NCBI GenBank assembly: GCA_900469615.1 | Contig: UBYA01000011.1 | Coordinates: 248,001 to 312,000 of the forward strand | From: Hyphomicrobiales bacterium | GTDB taxonomy: Bacteria > Pseudomonadota > Alphaproteobacteria > Rhizobiales > Rhizobiaceae | Length of the DNA: 64,000 bases | Reading direction: 5' to 3' | Part shown: piece by piece, positions 43,362 through 52,370 of the stretch | Numbering within the stretch: the stretch's first letter is position 1 | Layout of the letters: every line of letters begins with the position of its first letter | Translations under genes and position numbers: made by a program | Notes under the pieces: model-generated | Told to the model about the DNA's origin: nothing | What the model saw: only the letters and a program-made list of their open reading frames with translations | The model's database searches: none

Positions 43362-44510
43362 CTAGGCCGATTGATGGCCGAAATGTTTCTCGAAGGAGAA
43401 CAGCGCCGTCGGCAACGCACTTCCCCCTTCAAGCGCCAAATCCGCCAGGATCTCGCCGACGACGCTGGTGAACTTGAAGCCATGACCGGAGCAGGCCGAG
43501 GACACGACGACATTTGGCTGATCCGGCATTATATCGATGAGGAAATCCTCGCTCGGCAGCATGGTATAGCGGCAGGTCGTTGCCCGCACGCGAAACGAGG
43601 CCGCATCCGGAAGGCGCTTGCGAGCGAAACCGTCGAGCAAATCGGTATCTGTGTCATTGACCGGCGGATTGGGCATGGCGGGATCGATGGGCTGCCGGAA
43701 ATGAGCGTGGCGGCCGATTTTCACGCCATCGACGCCGATTGCCGGAAAGCCGAAATAGGAGCCTTCGTCTCCCTCGTCACGCAGGAAGCATGGCATGCGC
43801 TGCGGTTGCGCGACGAAACCGTCCTTCGGCTGATACCAGGCGACCACCTGCCGGATCGGTTGCGCATGCGCTTTCAATTGCGGCACAAGCTCCGCGATCC
43901 AGGCGCCGGTTGCGACGATCGCCTTGCGGGCGCGATATCTGCCCATGGTCGAAACGACGGTTACGCCCGTTGCGTCCGGCTCGATGGAGACGACACGTTC
44001 GCCGAAATGCACGGCCGCGCCGTCTTCGGCGGCAAGCCTCAGGTAGCCCATGATTGCCGTCTCGGGGCGCACATAGCCTCCTTGCGGATCGAGCAGGCCA
44101 ATCTCGCCTTCTTCCAGCACAAAAGCCGGAAAGCGCCGTTTCATGGCATCCCTGTCGAGAATTTCATGCGGCAATCCATGCAGGTCGCAGGAGGCGCGCG
44201 TGCCGCTGACGATCTTGCTGTCGGGCGCCCCGATCTGCAGAACGCCCGTTACCGTCATGATCTCGGCGCGCAGCCTCGCCTCCAGCGAGCGCCAGTTCCG
44301 ATAGGCTCGCGTCAGCAGCGGAACATAGGACGGATCCTCGAAATAGCCGAGGCGGATCAGACGGCTGTCGCCATGCGAGGAACTGAGCGCATGGGCGGGG
44401 AAGTGAGCCTCGATCCCGATTGCCTTTGCGCCGCGAGCCGCGGCGAAGGACAGGGCTGCGCTTCCCATCGCACCGAGCCCGATGACGGCAATGTCGAATT
44501 CCACAGGCAT
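43362..44510 (-). CDS. FAD-dependent oxidase, SolA/monomeric sarcosine oxidase family
   Basis: 382 residues from ATG 44510 (GGAG 6 nt upstream, overlapping the end of the lyase gene). FDIAVIGLGAMGSAALSFAA is the FAD motif; SSSHGDSRLIRLGYFEDPSY is the family's HG.SR loop. The Cys that binds FAD covalently in this family is present in TTCRYTMLPSEDFLIDIMP. Members oxidise N-methyl groups of amino acids such as sarcosine, N-methyltryptophan or pipecolate, releasing formaldehyde and peroxide. Last gene of a transporter-lyase-oxidase operon, so the substrate is probably the imported amino acid or betaine or a product of it. Confidence 0.9.
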   Translation of the reverse strand: MPVEFDIAVIGLGAMGSAALSFAAARGAKAIGIEAHFPAHALSSSHGDSRLIRLGYFEDPSYVPLLTRAYRNWRSLEARLRAEIMTVTGVLQIGAPDSKIVSGTRASCDLHGLPHEILDRDAMKRRFPAFVLEEGEIGLLDPQGGYVRPETAIMGYLRLAAEDGAAVHFGERVVSIEPDATGVTVVSTMGRYRARKAIVATGAWIAELVPQLKAHAQPIRQVVAWYQPKDGFVAQPQRMPCFLRDEGDEGSYFGFPAIGVDGVKIGRHAHFRQPIDPAMPNPPVNDTDTDLLDGFARKRLPDAASFRVRATTCRYTMLPSEDFLIDIMPDQPNVVVSSACSGHGFKFTSVVGEILADLALEGGSALPTALFSFEKHFGHQSA

Positions 44511-44511
44511 G

Positions 44512-46017
44512 TCACGCTCCAGTTTCACTGTCCGCCGGCGGCGCGGCAGCGGCGATCAAGGTTCGCAATGCTTCGATATCCGCGCTCAAGGGACGATCGT
44601 CGCCGTAAAGGCACACGCAGGAACGAACCGCCGCATGGACGCGCTCCGTTCCCGGCGCCCGCGCTCCCTTGGAGACGAGGAAATCCTGCGCCTGCGCCGC
44701 CGCCATCAGCTCGATCGCCAGGATATATTCGGCATTGTCGAGGATCGCGAGCAGCTTGCCGGCCGCCGCCGTCGGATGGGCGAGAAAATCCTCCTGAAGG
44801 CCGGAGGTCAAGCCGCCGTCGAGCGATGCGGGAGCAGCCAGGCGCCTGTTGTCGTTGCTCAGGGCGGCCGCCGTATATTGGGCAATCATGAAGCCGGAGT
44901 GGCTGCCGGCGTCGCTCGCCAGGAAAGGCGGCAGACCGCTGACCAGCGGATTGACGAGACGGTCCGTCCGACGCTCGCTCATGGCTGAGATTTGCGCGAT
45001 CGCGATCGCCAGACTGTCGGCAGCCTGGCCGAGAGCCGGAGCGACCGCATGCGCTTCGGAGGAGACGACGGGCTGCTCGGGCGTGCCCGAAACGGCAGGA
45101 TTGTCCGTTACCGAGGCCAGTTCCTGGTCGACGACGCGGGCCGTCTGTTCGAACACATCCCAGGCGGCGCCGTGCGCGTGGGGGACAGACCTCAGGCTCA
45201 ACGCATCCTGCGTCCGCCGCCCGAAAGCCGCAGCGACAAGGCTGCTTCCATGCAACCGGCTGCGCAGCCTGCGCCCGACCTTGGCGATGCCGGCCGATGG
45301 GCGGAGCGCCAATACGCTCTCGTCGAAGGCCGCCATCTGGCAACCGGCTGCCTCCAGCGTCAAAGCGGCGATGGCGTCGGCCCAGTCCAGCAGCCGTTCG
45401 GCGCGGGCGACGGCAAGCGCCGACAATCCGGTGGCGCAGGCCGTGCCATTGACGAGGCTCAGACCCTCCTTGGCGCCGAGCACCAGGGGTTCCAGGCCGA
45501 TTGCCGCAAGCGCCTCAGAGCCGCTCGCGGATTTGCCCTGCACGACAGCCCTGCCCTCGCCGATCAGGACGAGAGCGGTATGCGCATTGTGCGTGAGATA
45601 GCCGGCGGATCCCTTGGAGGGAACTTCCGGAATGCAGTCATGTTCGAGAAACGCCGCCAGATGCCGGATGATCTCGGGCCGCACGCCTGAATGACCATGG
45701 GCGAAATTGGCGATCTGTGCCGCGATGATGGCACGCACCTGGCGCGCCGGCAAAAGCGGGCCGACGCCACAGGCATGGCTGAGGATGATATTGCGCGAAA
45801 GCCTGCTCTGGGATTGGCGGTCGACCACTGTATCGGACAAGGCGCCGACACCGGTGTTGACGCCGTAGGCGCGCACGCCGGTTTCAACGATACGCGCGAC
45901 GATGCGGCTTGCCGCGGCAACGCGTTCCCACGCTGCATGGGACAACGCCAGCGGCTCACCGCCGCCAACGCGTGCGACCTCGCGCCAGGACAACGGCTTG
46001 TCGATGGTGACGGTCAT
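44512..46017 (-). CDS. HAL/PAL-family lyase homologue lacking the MIO-forming Ala-Ser-Gly triad
   Basis: 501 residues, the usual length of HutH. Family motifs kept: Tyr51 ([10 protein letters not shown]), His81 ([10 protein letters not shown]), Asn190 ([16 protein letters not shown]), Arg276, and a late Gln-Glu-Asp ([11 protein letters not shown]). At the cofactor site the normal GSVGASGDLAPLAH is replaced by [11 protein letters not shown] (136-146): exactly three residues, the Ala-Ser-Gly that cyclise to MIO, are missing. The lid Tyr of QDxYSLR is Leu273. The frame is intact and its start overlaps the ABC ATPase stop by ATGA, so it is expressed. Not an ordinary histidine ammonia-lyase; an MIO-free elimination is inferred. 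Confidence 0.88.
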   Translation of the reverse strand: MTVTIDKPLSWREVARVGGGEPLALSHAAWERVAAASRIVARIVETGVRAYGVNTGVGALSDTVVDRQSQSRLSRNIILSHACGVGPLLPARQVRAIIAAQIANFAHGHSGVRPEIIRHLAAFLEHDCIPEVPSKGSAGYLTHNAHTALVLIGEGRAVVQGKSASGSEALAAIGLEPLVLGAKEGLSLVNGTACATGLSALAVARAERLLDWADAIAALTLEAAGCQMAAFDESVLALRPSAGIAKVGRRLRSRLHGSSLVAAAFGRRTQDALSLRSVPHAHGAAWDVFEQTARVVDQELASVTDNPAVSGTPEQPVVSSEAHAVAPALGQAADSLAIAIAQISAMSERRTDRLVNPLVSGLPPFLASDAGSHSGFMIAQYTAAALSNDNRRLAAPASLDGGLTSGLQEDFLAHPTAAAGKLLAILDNAEYILAIELMAAAQAQDFLVSKGARAPGTERVHAAVRSCVCLYGDDRPLSADIEALRTLIAAAAPPADSETGA

Positions 46018-46790
46018 TGCCCGTTTCCGAAGTGGCCGATGAACTGGCGGAAAGCAGGCGAAGCGCCGCCGCCGAACATTTCATCCGGTGTGCCGCTGCT
46101 TTCGACGAGGCCTTCCTTCATGAAGACGACGCGGTTGGAAACGTTGCGGGCAAAACTCATTTCATGCGTGACCACCAGCATCGTCATGCCTTCTTCGGCA
46201 AGGGAGCGCATGACGCGCAGCACTTCGCCTACAAGCTCCGGATCGAGCGCCGAGGTCGGCTCGTCGAACAGCATGACCTTCGGCTTCATGGCCAGCGCGC
46301 GGGCAATCGCCGCGCGCTGCTGCTGGCCGCCGGAAAGATGCGCGGGATAAGCGTGGCGCTTGTCGGCAATGCCGACCTTTTCCAGAAGCGCCTCGGCCTC
46401 GGCGATGCAATCGGCGCGCGGACGCTTCAGGACATGGACCGGCCCCTCGATGACGTTCTGCAGGATCGTCATGTGCGACCAGAGATTGAAGCTCTGGAAC
46501 ACCATGCCGAGTTCCGAACGGATATGATCCACCTGCTTGTGGCTCGCCGGGCGGCTTTGGCCGTTCTTATGGATCATGCGGATCTGTTCGCCGTCCACCC
46601 AGATCTCGCCATCGGTGGCGATTTCGAGGAGGTTGATGCAACGAAGGAAGGTCGATTTGCCCGAGCCCGAGGCTCCGAGCAGCGAAATCACATCGCCGTC
46701 CTGGGCGTCGAGCGATATGCCGCGAAGAACTTCATGATTGCCGAAGCTCTTGCGGATGTTGCGGACCGAAAGTCGGGTGACACCTGGCAT
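46014..46790 (-). CDS. Polar amino-acid ABC transporter ATP-binding protein (HisP type)
   Basis: 258 residues. Walker [19 protein letters not shown], signature [15 protein letters not shown], Walker [17 protein letters not shown] and switch His in [12 protein letters not shown]. The insert [20 protein letters not shown] is typical of the HisP/OccP group that serves basic and opine amino acids. Downstream of the two permease genes and overlapping the lyase gene by 4 bp. Confidence 0.95.
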   Translation of the reverse strand: MPGVTRLSVRNIRKSFGNHEVLRGISLDAQDGDVISLLGASGSGKSTFLRCINLLEIATDGEIWVDGEQIRMIHKNGQSRPASHKQVDHIRSELGMVFQSFNLWSHMTILQNVIEGPVHVLKRPRADCIAEAEALLEKVGIADKRHAYPAHLSGGQQQRAAIARALAMKPKVMLFDEPTSALDPELVGEVLRVMRSLAEEGMTMLVVTHEMSFARNVSNRVVFMKEGLVESSGTPDEMFGGGASPAFRQFIGHFGNGQ

Positions 46791-46812
46791 GATTTGCCTG
46801 CTCCGTTAAGCT

Positions 46813-47517
46813 TTAAGCCTTCAGCGCCGGCGGAACGGCACGGCGATGGCGTGACAAGGAATATTCCAGCAGGGCCATGGCCTGCAGAATGACGAAATTC
46901 AGCACGAGATAGATGATCGCGGCACAGAGAAAGACTTCCATGGTGCGATAGGTCTGCGAGATCAGCCGCTGGGCAACGCCCGTGACCTCCCAGACCGTGA
47001 CGAGGCTTGCAAGCGCCGTCGACTTCATCATCAGGACGATCTCGGTGGAATAAGCCGGCAGGGCATGCCTGAAGGCGATGGGCGCGATGATACGGCGCAC
47101 GAGCAGGAAACCGGACATGCCGATCGAGCGCGCCGCTTCGATCTCCTTCGGCGAAACGGCGCGGATGCCGCCCCGGAAGATCTCGGCCGAATAGCCGGCG
47201 GTGCAAAGCGCCAGCGACAGGATCGCACAGACGACCGGCTCGCGCAGGAACGGCCAGAGAAACGAGTAGCGAATGATCGAGAACTGCGCCAGCCCGTAGA
47301 ACACCAGGAACATCTGGATCAACAGCGGCGAGCCGCGGAAGACGAAAATGTAACCCTTGGCGAAGCCGGACAGGATCGGATTGCCGCTGACCCGCATCGC
47401 GACGATGATCAGCGCCAGCAGCCCGCCAAAGAAAATCGACAGGAAGAACAACAGGAGCGTGGTCGGCACGGCCTTCAGCAGCGTGATCATCGTGCTCGAA
47501 AGGAACTCGAAGTCCAT
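46813..47517 (-). CDS. Polar amino-acid ABC transporter permease (HisM type)
   Basis: 234 residues from ATG 47517 (GAGGAG 6 nt upstream). Five or so membrane helices; the EAA loop is EIEAARSIGMSGFLLVRRII, and FRGSPLLIQMFLVFYG is typical of HisM/OccM. 10 bp after the HisQ-type gene. Forms the membrane pore with it. Confidence 0.94.
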   Translation of the reverse strand: MDFEFLSSTMITLLKAVPTTLLLFFLSIFFGGLLALIIVAMRVSGNPILSGFAKGYIFVFRGSPLLIQMFLVFYGLAQFSIIRYSFLWPFLREPVVCAILSLALCTAGYSAEIFRGGIRAVSPKEIEAARSIGMSGFLLVRRIIAPIAFRHALPAYSTEIVLMMKSTALASLVTVWEVTGVAQRLISQTYRTMEVFLCAAIIYLVLNFVILQAMALLEYSLSRHRRAVPPALKA

Positions 47518-47527
47518 GTCTTTCTCC

Positions 47528-48253
47528 TCAAGCCTGGCCGATGGTGGCAGCCGGCATGCTGCGATTGGCACGACGCTCCGCTCTGTTGAACACGCGATCC
47601 GACAGGCTGGTCAGGATCAGATAGAGCAGCCCGCCGACAATGAAGAAGAGAAAATACTGGCGGGTAGAGCCTGCCGCCACCTGGCTTGTGCGCATCAGCT
47701 CGGCAAGGCCGGTCACGGAGATCAAGGCGGAATCCTTGAGGCTGAGCTGCCACACATTGCCGAGGCCGGGAATGGCGAAACGCAGGACCTGCGGGATAAT
47801 GATGCGGCGCAGGCGCAAGCCGCGATGCATGCCGATCGCCGACGCCGCCTCCAGCTCGCCTTTGGAAATGGCAAGATAGGCGCCACGGAAAACTTCCGCC
47901 TGATAGGAACCCGAGATGATGCCGACCGCAAGCGCGCCCGCGGCAAAGGACGGCAGCCCGAGAAAGCCATCATAGCCGAGCCACTTGCCGACCGACGTCA
48001 TCGCCGAGGAGCCGCCGAAATAGATCAGGTAGATGATCAGAAGCTCGGGGACGCCGCGAAAGACCGTGGTGTAGATGTTGCCGAGCGTCTTCAATATCAA
48101 GCTGCCGGAAAGCTTGGCGAAAGCGACGATCGCGCCCAGCACGGCGCCGATGGCCAAAGCCGTTGCCGTTACGGCAAGTGTCATCAGGGTGGCCACGAGC
48201 AGCAGCGCTCCCCACCCGTTCGAGCCGAAGCCCAGCAATTGCAAGGTTGCCAT
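47528..48253 (-). CDS. Polar amino-acid ABC transporter permease (HisQ type)
   Basis: 241 residues from ATG 48253; a GTG at 48283 is an alternative. EAA loop ELEAASAIGMHRGLRLRRII and FRGVPELLIIYLIYFGG mark the HisQ/OccQ permease family. It starts 100 bp after the binding-protein gene, with a stem-loop between the two. Confidence 0.93.
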   Translation of the reverse strand: MATLQLLGFGSNGWGALLLVATLMTLAVTATALAIGAVLGAIVAFAKLSGSLILKTLGNIYTTVFRGVPELLIIYLIYFGGSSAMTSVGKWLGYDGFLGLPSFAAGALAVGIISGSYQAEVFRGAYLAISKGELEAASAIGMHRGLRLRRIIIPQVLRFAIPGLGNVWQLSLKDSALISVTGLAELMRTSQVAAGSTRQYFLFFIVGGLLYLILTSLSDRVFNRAERRANRSMPAATIGQA

Positions 48254-48300
48254 AGATCCAATCCCTGTCCGTGGCAGTTTCACGCATCAGGATATCATAC

Positions 48301-48326
48301 GGCCTCCGGCATCAAAGCCGGAGACC
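48301..48326 (-). terminator. Intercistronic stem-loop between binding protein and permease genes
   Basis: GGCCTCCGGC and GCCGGAGACC pair over 10 bp (one mismatch, G-U on the minus strand) around ATCAAA. Such hairpins after a binding-protein gene often protect its mRNA or partly stop transcription, giving more binding protein than permease. Confidence 0.6.
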
Positions 48327-48353
48327 GATGACGACGACCTGAAGGTCGCGCGA

Positions 48354-49193
48354 TCATTCAGGGCTGACGTCGACCTTGAACCACTTCATCGACAGGGTCT
48401 TGATAGTGCCGTCGGCGAGTGCCGACTTGATGGCCTCGTTCAGCTTGTCGCGCAGGTCGGTATCGGCCTTGCGGATGCCGAGGCCCTCGCCCTCGCCCCA
48501 GATGGACCCGGCGATTTCCGGACCGGTAAAGGCAAGCGAGTCGTTCGCGCTGGCGAAGGCATTCGCGAAATATACCGCATCGTCGAAACCGAGGTCGATA
48601 CGGCCGTTCTGGAGATCGAGATCGCGGTCCGCGCCGGTCTTGTACTCGCGGATGGTGGCGATCGAGCCGAAGTTGTCATAGACGAACTTGGCATAGACGG
48701 TTGCCGCCTGGATGCCGATCGTCTTGCCCTTGAAGGCTTCCTTCAACACGTCGATCTCCTTGACGCCGGTCTGGCCGGGGGTCATCTTGATCGCGGTGCC
48801 GGTGCCTGCGGCATTGGCGAGCGGGCTGTCCTTGGCGGTTGCGAAGGCAGCCGGCGTGGCGGCGTAAGGAATGGTGAAGCCGATGACTTGCTTGCGCTCG
48901 TCGGTGATCGACAGCGCATCCATGATGACATCGAACTTGCCGGCATTCAGCGCCGGGATCATCCCATCCCAATCGGAAGCGACGAGCTTGCAGTCGATCT
49001 TGGCGCGCTCGCACAGCACCTTGGCGAGTTCCGGCTCGAACCCGCCGAGCGAGCCATCCGCGTTCGTCATGTTCCACGGCGCATAGGCGCCTTCCAGGGT
49101 GATCGTCGCCGTCTTCCAGTCCTTGGCCACGGCCGGGGCCGCGAAGGCGGCGGCAGCTACGGCACCGGACAAGAGAATTGCACTGAATTTCAT
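48354..49193 (-). CDS. Periplasmic amino-acid-binding protein of the ABC transporter
   Basis: 279 residues with signal peptide MKFSAILLSGAVAAAAFAAP, cleaved near AVAKD. The type F (SBP_bac_3) fold shows EGAYAPWNMTNADGSLGGFE, FDVIMDALSITDERKQVIGF and DLDLQNGRIDLGFDDAVYF. ALSITDER is the usual amino-acid carboxylate-binding loop with Arg. Resembles LAO/octopine-binding proteins. First gene of the operon controlled from the divergent HutC-type regulator side. Confidence 0.94.
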   Translation of the reverse strand: MKFSAILLSGAVAAAAFAAPAVAKDWKTATITLEGAYAPWNMTNADGSLGGFEPELAKVLCERAKIDCKLVASDWDGMIPALNAGKFDVIMDALSITDERKQVIGFTIPYAATPAAFATAKDSPLANAAGTGTAIKMTPGQTGVKEIDVLKEAFKGKTIGIQAATVYAKFVYDNFGSIATIREYKTGADRDLDLQNGRIDLGFDDAVYFANAFASANDSLAFTGPEIAGSIWGEGEGLGIRKADTDLRDKLNEAIKSALADGTIKTLSMKWFKVDVSPE

Positions 49194-49297
49194 CGTGTAG
49201 AGCTCCTCTGAAGTTAAAACAGGCCTTGCAGCATTTTCCCGCCGATCTTTGCCGGCTTGCCCGCTTTCCTAACTCATTTTTAGGATTGATTGCGAGG

Positions 49298-49317
49298 TTG
49301 TATAGGGTACCATATGA
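49298..49317. promoter_or_regulatory. Possible HutC-type operator in the divergent gap
   Basis: TTGTATA at 49298-49304 followed by GGGTACCATATGAG lies in an AT-rich part of the 194-bp gap between the binding-protein gene and the regulator. HutC operators contain TGTATA half-sites; the opposite half here is imperfect, so this is tentative. Confidence 0.3.
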
Positions 49318-49387
49318 GATAATTTATGATATTCAAGTGGGAAAGTTGTTTTCGAGGCAGATTCAGTTCGTGCGAAGGGAATAGGCA

Positions 49388-50143
49388 ATGAAGCGCTCCG
49401 GCGAGATGAAACGCGAACTGGCGGAAAACGACGCATCCCCTCTCTATGCCGGTGTCAAGCAGATGATACTCGATCGCATCCATAGCGGCGAGTGGCCACC
49501 GAAATATAGAGTTCCATCCGAAAACGAACTGGTCACCGAACTCGGCGTCAGCAAGATGACGGCCAATCGCGCGCTGCGCGAACTGGCCAACGAGGGCGAG
49601 TTGGTCCGCATACAAGGCGTCGGATCCTTCGTCGCCGAACGCAAGGGCGCATCCGCCCTGTTCGAGGTGCGCAACATCGCCGAGGAAATCGCCGAACGCG
49701 GCCATTCCCATCAGGCGACCGTGATCGTATTGGCCCGGGAAGCCGCATCGCCCGATGTTGCAGACGCATTGGAGCTCGATATCGGATCACCGGTTTTCCA
49801 TTCCCTGATCGTACACAGCGAAAATGGCGTACCCGTGCAGATCGAGGACCGGCACGTCCACCCGGAAGCCGCGCCCGACTACCTGCAGCAGGACTTCACC
49901 GGCATGACGCCGAACGCCTATCTCTCGGCCGTCGCCCCCTTGAGCGGCTCGGAGCATGTGGTCGAGGCGATCCTGCCGCAAGCCTGGGAATGCAAGCTGC
50001 TGACGATCCTGAAAACCGAGCCCTGCCTGACGATCCGCAGGCGGACATGGTCGGCACGCGGCGTGGTTTCCGCGGCCCGGCTGATTTATCCGGGACATCG
50101 CTATCGGCTGGAGAGCCAAAGCGGTAAACCTTCGGATCGATAG
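49388..50143 (+). CDS. hutC: GntR/HutC-type repressor with UTRA domain
   Basis: 251 residues. GntR winged helix: PLYAGVKQMILDRIHSGEWP, PSENELVTELGVSKMTANRA, LRELANEGELVRIQGVGSFV. The UTRA ligand domain closely follows HutC: ALFEVRNIAEEIAERGHSH, FHSLIVHSENGVPVQIEDRH, QDFTGMTPNAYLSAVAPL, EHVVEAILP. HutC represses histidine-utilisation genes and is released by urocanate. Here it is divergent from an ABC transporter plus MIO-less lyase and oxidase, not a full hut operon, so its inducer may be urocanate or a related imidazole/aryl acrylate. Confidence 0.85.
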   Translation: MKRSGEMKRELAENDASPLYAGVKQMILDRIHSGEWPPKYRVPSENELVTELGVSKMTANRALRELANEGELVRIQGVGSFVAERKGASALFEVRNIAEEIAERGHSHQATVIVLAREAASPDVADALELDIGSPVFHSLIVHSENGVPVQIEDRHVHPEAAPDYLQQDFTGMTPNAYLSAVAPLSGSEHVVEAILPQAWECKLLTILKTEPCLTIRRRTWSARGVVSAARLIYPGHRYRLESQSGKPSDR

Positions 50144-50236
50144 TTGTATATGGAAGGATAGGCCACTGCTCTGCCGCCCTATGGAGCAACCCGTCGGGAC
50201 CTGACTGACGGGGCGGCAACAGGATTACGAGGCCTG

Positions 50237-50572
50237 CTATATGAGTTCCGCGAACAAAGCGCCCAGCAACAAGCCAGAGACGGTCGCCAGGACTTTCAGG
50301 ATCGCACGTTCGATCCGCAGACACTTCTCCGGAAGCACCAATGCGAGCGATTCACTCGCCGCGGCGCCCGATATGCACACCAGCGCAATGATGCGGCGAT
50401 CATCCGGGTAAGCCATCACGAACAGGAATCCCATAAGGGCGAACGGAATCATGCTGTCGACACTCGCCAGGGCCATGAAGTGATACCGCGTCCTGACCGG
50501 GACGACCGTGGTCACGACAACCAGTCCGAAGACGGTCCAGGCAAGAGCATGAGCGAGCAGAGCGAGTTCCAT
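50237..50572 (-). CDS. Hypothetical membrane protein, about four helices
   Basis: 111 residues. Hydrophobic segments LLAHALAWTVFGLVVVTTVV, MALASVDSMIPFALMGFLFV, RIIALVCISGAAASESLALV and VLATVSGLLLGALFAELI. No family recognised, though the size and helix pattern recall small antiporter subunits. Stands alone between the HutC and Lrp genes. Confidence 0.65.
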   Translation of the reverse strand: MELALLAHALAWTVFGLVVVTTVVPVRTRYHFMALASVDSMIPFALMGFLFVMAYPDDRRIIALVCISGAAASESLALVLPEKCLRIERAILKVLATVSGLLLGALFAELI

Positions 50573-50740
50573 GCGAGATCATAACAACACATGGAGCGAA
50601 TTTTCAAGCGCCACGCCCCTTGCCGCCACACACCGCCGAATCGCGTACACGAACGTTCAGGCCTGAAACGCCGGCACCTGCCTGCGGGAACGTGCGGCGG
50701 AAGAAATCCAAGCCGCCATGGCGCGACGGCGCCGGCATTC

Positions 50741-51178
50741 TCAGAGACTGCTGAGCAGCAGGCTCGTTTCGCTGTTGGCGACACCGTCGATCATCCGCAC
50801 CTCGCGCAGAACGCGATCGAAGTCCGAAAGGCTGGTCGCGCGGATATTGGCCACCAGGTCCCAGTTTCCATTGGTCGTGTGCAGCGAATAGATCTCCGGC
50901 AGGCCGCGCAGCTTGCGGATGACCTGGGTCGTCGATTTTCCGACCACTTCGATCATCATGACGGCATGCACGGTCTGTTCGTCATAATCCTCGCGCACCC
51001 GCACGGTGAAACCCAGCAACGTGCCGGTCTCGATCAACCGGTCCAGCCTGTTCTGCACCGTGCCCCGCGCAACGCCCAGCGCGTCCGACAGTTTGGAGAG
51101 CGAAGCGCGGCCATCGGCACGCAGATGGGCGATGATCCGCCGGTCGAGATCATCGGGGATATATTTGGCAAGTGCCAT
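50741..51178 (-). CDS. Lrp/AsnC family regulator
   Basis: 145 residues. AsnC helix-turn-helix IPDDLDRRIIAHLRADGRAS, LSKLSDALGVARGTVQNRLD, then the ligand-binding ferredoxin-like domain (TVHAVMMIEVVGKSTTQVIR, TTNGNWDLVANIRATSLSDF). Divergent from the ornithine cyclodeaminase gene, its probable target; a perfect palindrome lies between them. The inducer is probably an amino acid such as ornithine or arginine, by analogy. Confidence 0.92.
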   Translation of the reverse strand: MALAKYIPDDLDRRIIAHLRADGRASLSKLSDALGVARGTVQNRLDRLIETGTLLGFTVRVREDYDEQTVHAVMMIEVVGKSTTQVIRKLRGLPEIYSLHTTNGNWDLVANIRATSLSDFDRVLREVRMIDGVANSETSLLLSSL

Positions 51179-51239
51179 ACCGCAATCCTGATTTTGTCTT
51201 TTTGGTCAAAATTTCTGGGCAATTTGTGCAAACTCATAC

Positions 51240-51258
51240 CAAAACTGGCACAGTTTTG
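51240..51258. promoter_or_regulatory. Perfect palindrome, candidate Lrp operator
   Basis: CAAAACTG-GCA-CAGTTTTG, 8-bp arms, centred between the lrp start (51178) and the ornithine cyclodeaminase start (51321). Confidence 0.6.
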
Positions 51259-51320
51259 CGATTTCAGTCAATCGTTCCGCTTGATACCCTATGGGAAATA
51301 ATCTCATCGAGGATAAGAGA

Positions 51321-52370
51321 ATGCCCGCACCGCTCCCATCGGAAAGAGCCTTCATCCCCTTCGTCAGCGTCGAGAACATGATGCGCCTCGTGCATCACGT
51401 CGGCATCGAAACCGTGCTGGTCGAACTCACGGACGCCGTCGAAGCGGACTTCCGTCGCTGGGACCTTTTCGACAAGACTCCCCGCGTCGCCTCCCATTCG
51501 CATGACGGCGTCATCGAATTGATGCCGACCTCGGACGGAGCGGTCTACAGCTTCAAATATGTGAACGGCCATCCAAAGAACATGGCTCAGGGGTTGCAGA
51601 CCGTGACCGCTTTCGGCCTGCTTGCGGAAGTGTCGACCGGCTATCCCGTACTGCTGACCGAAATGACGCTGCTGACGGCGCTGCGCACGGCGGCAACCTC
51701 GGCCATGGCCGCAAGACATCTCGCGCCGCCGAAATCCCGCCGCCTCACCCTGATCGGCAATGGCGCACAGGCGGAATTCCAGGCGCTGGCGATGAAGGCG
51801 GTCCTGGGAATCGAGGAAGTCCGCCTTTACGACATCGATCCGAAGGCGACTGAAAAGACGGTGCGCAATCTCACCGGGACGGGCTTGCGCCTCGTGCCTT
51901 GCACTTCGGCCCAGGCCGCCATCGAAGGCGCCGACATCATCACCACCTGCACCGCCGACAAGCAATACGCCACCATCCTGACCGACAACATGGTCGGCGC
52001 CGGCGTCCACATCAACGCCATCGGCGGCGATTGCCCCGGCAAGACGGAACTCCATCGCGACATCCTTCTGCGCTCCGACACCTTCGTCGAATATCCGCCG
52101 CAGACGCGTGTGGAAGGCGAGATCCAGCAAATGGACCCGGATTATCCCGTCACCGAACTGTGGCAGGTCATAAACGGCCGGGCCAAGGGCCGCAGCAGCG
52201 AAAGGCAGATTACCCTGTTCGACAGCGTCGGTTTCGCGATCGAGGACTTTTCGGCCCTGCGCTACGTCCGCGAGAAGCTGGCGGGCACGGATTACTTCCA
52301 GAAGCTCGACATCATCGCCGATCCGGACGACCCGCGCGACCTGTTCGGCATGCTGCAGCGCGCGGCTTGA
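51321..52370 (+). CDS. Ornithine cyclodeaminase family protein
   Basis: 349 residues from ATG 51321, preferred over 51291 because GAGGATAAGAG sits just upstream. The NAD motif is RRLTLIGNGAQAEFQALAMK; GGYPVLLTEMTLLTALRTAA-like sequence (residues about 110-130) and TADKQYATILTDNMVGAGVH, INAIGGDCPGKTEL match bacterial OCD, including the catalytic Asp near IGGDCPG. It converts ornithine to proline and ammonia. Divergent lrp suggests amino-acid-responsive control. Confidence 0.92.
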   Translation: MPAPLPSERAFIPFVSVENMMRLVHHVGIETVLVELTDAVEADFRRWDLFDKTPRVASHSHDGVIELMPTSDGAVYSFKYVNGHPKNMAQGLQTVTAFGLLAEVSTGYPVLLTEMTLLTALRTAATSAMAARHLAPPKSRRLTLIGNGAQAEFQALAMKAVLGIEEVRLYDIDPKATEKTVRNLTGTGLRLVPCTSAQAAIEGADIITTCTADKQYATILTDNMVGAGVHINAIGGDCPGKTELHRDILLRSDTFVEYPPQTRVEGEIQQMDPDYPVTELWQVINGRAKGRSSERQITLFDSVGFAIEDFSALRYVREKLAGTDYFQKLDIIADPDDPRDLFGMLQRAA

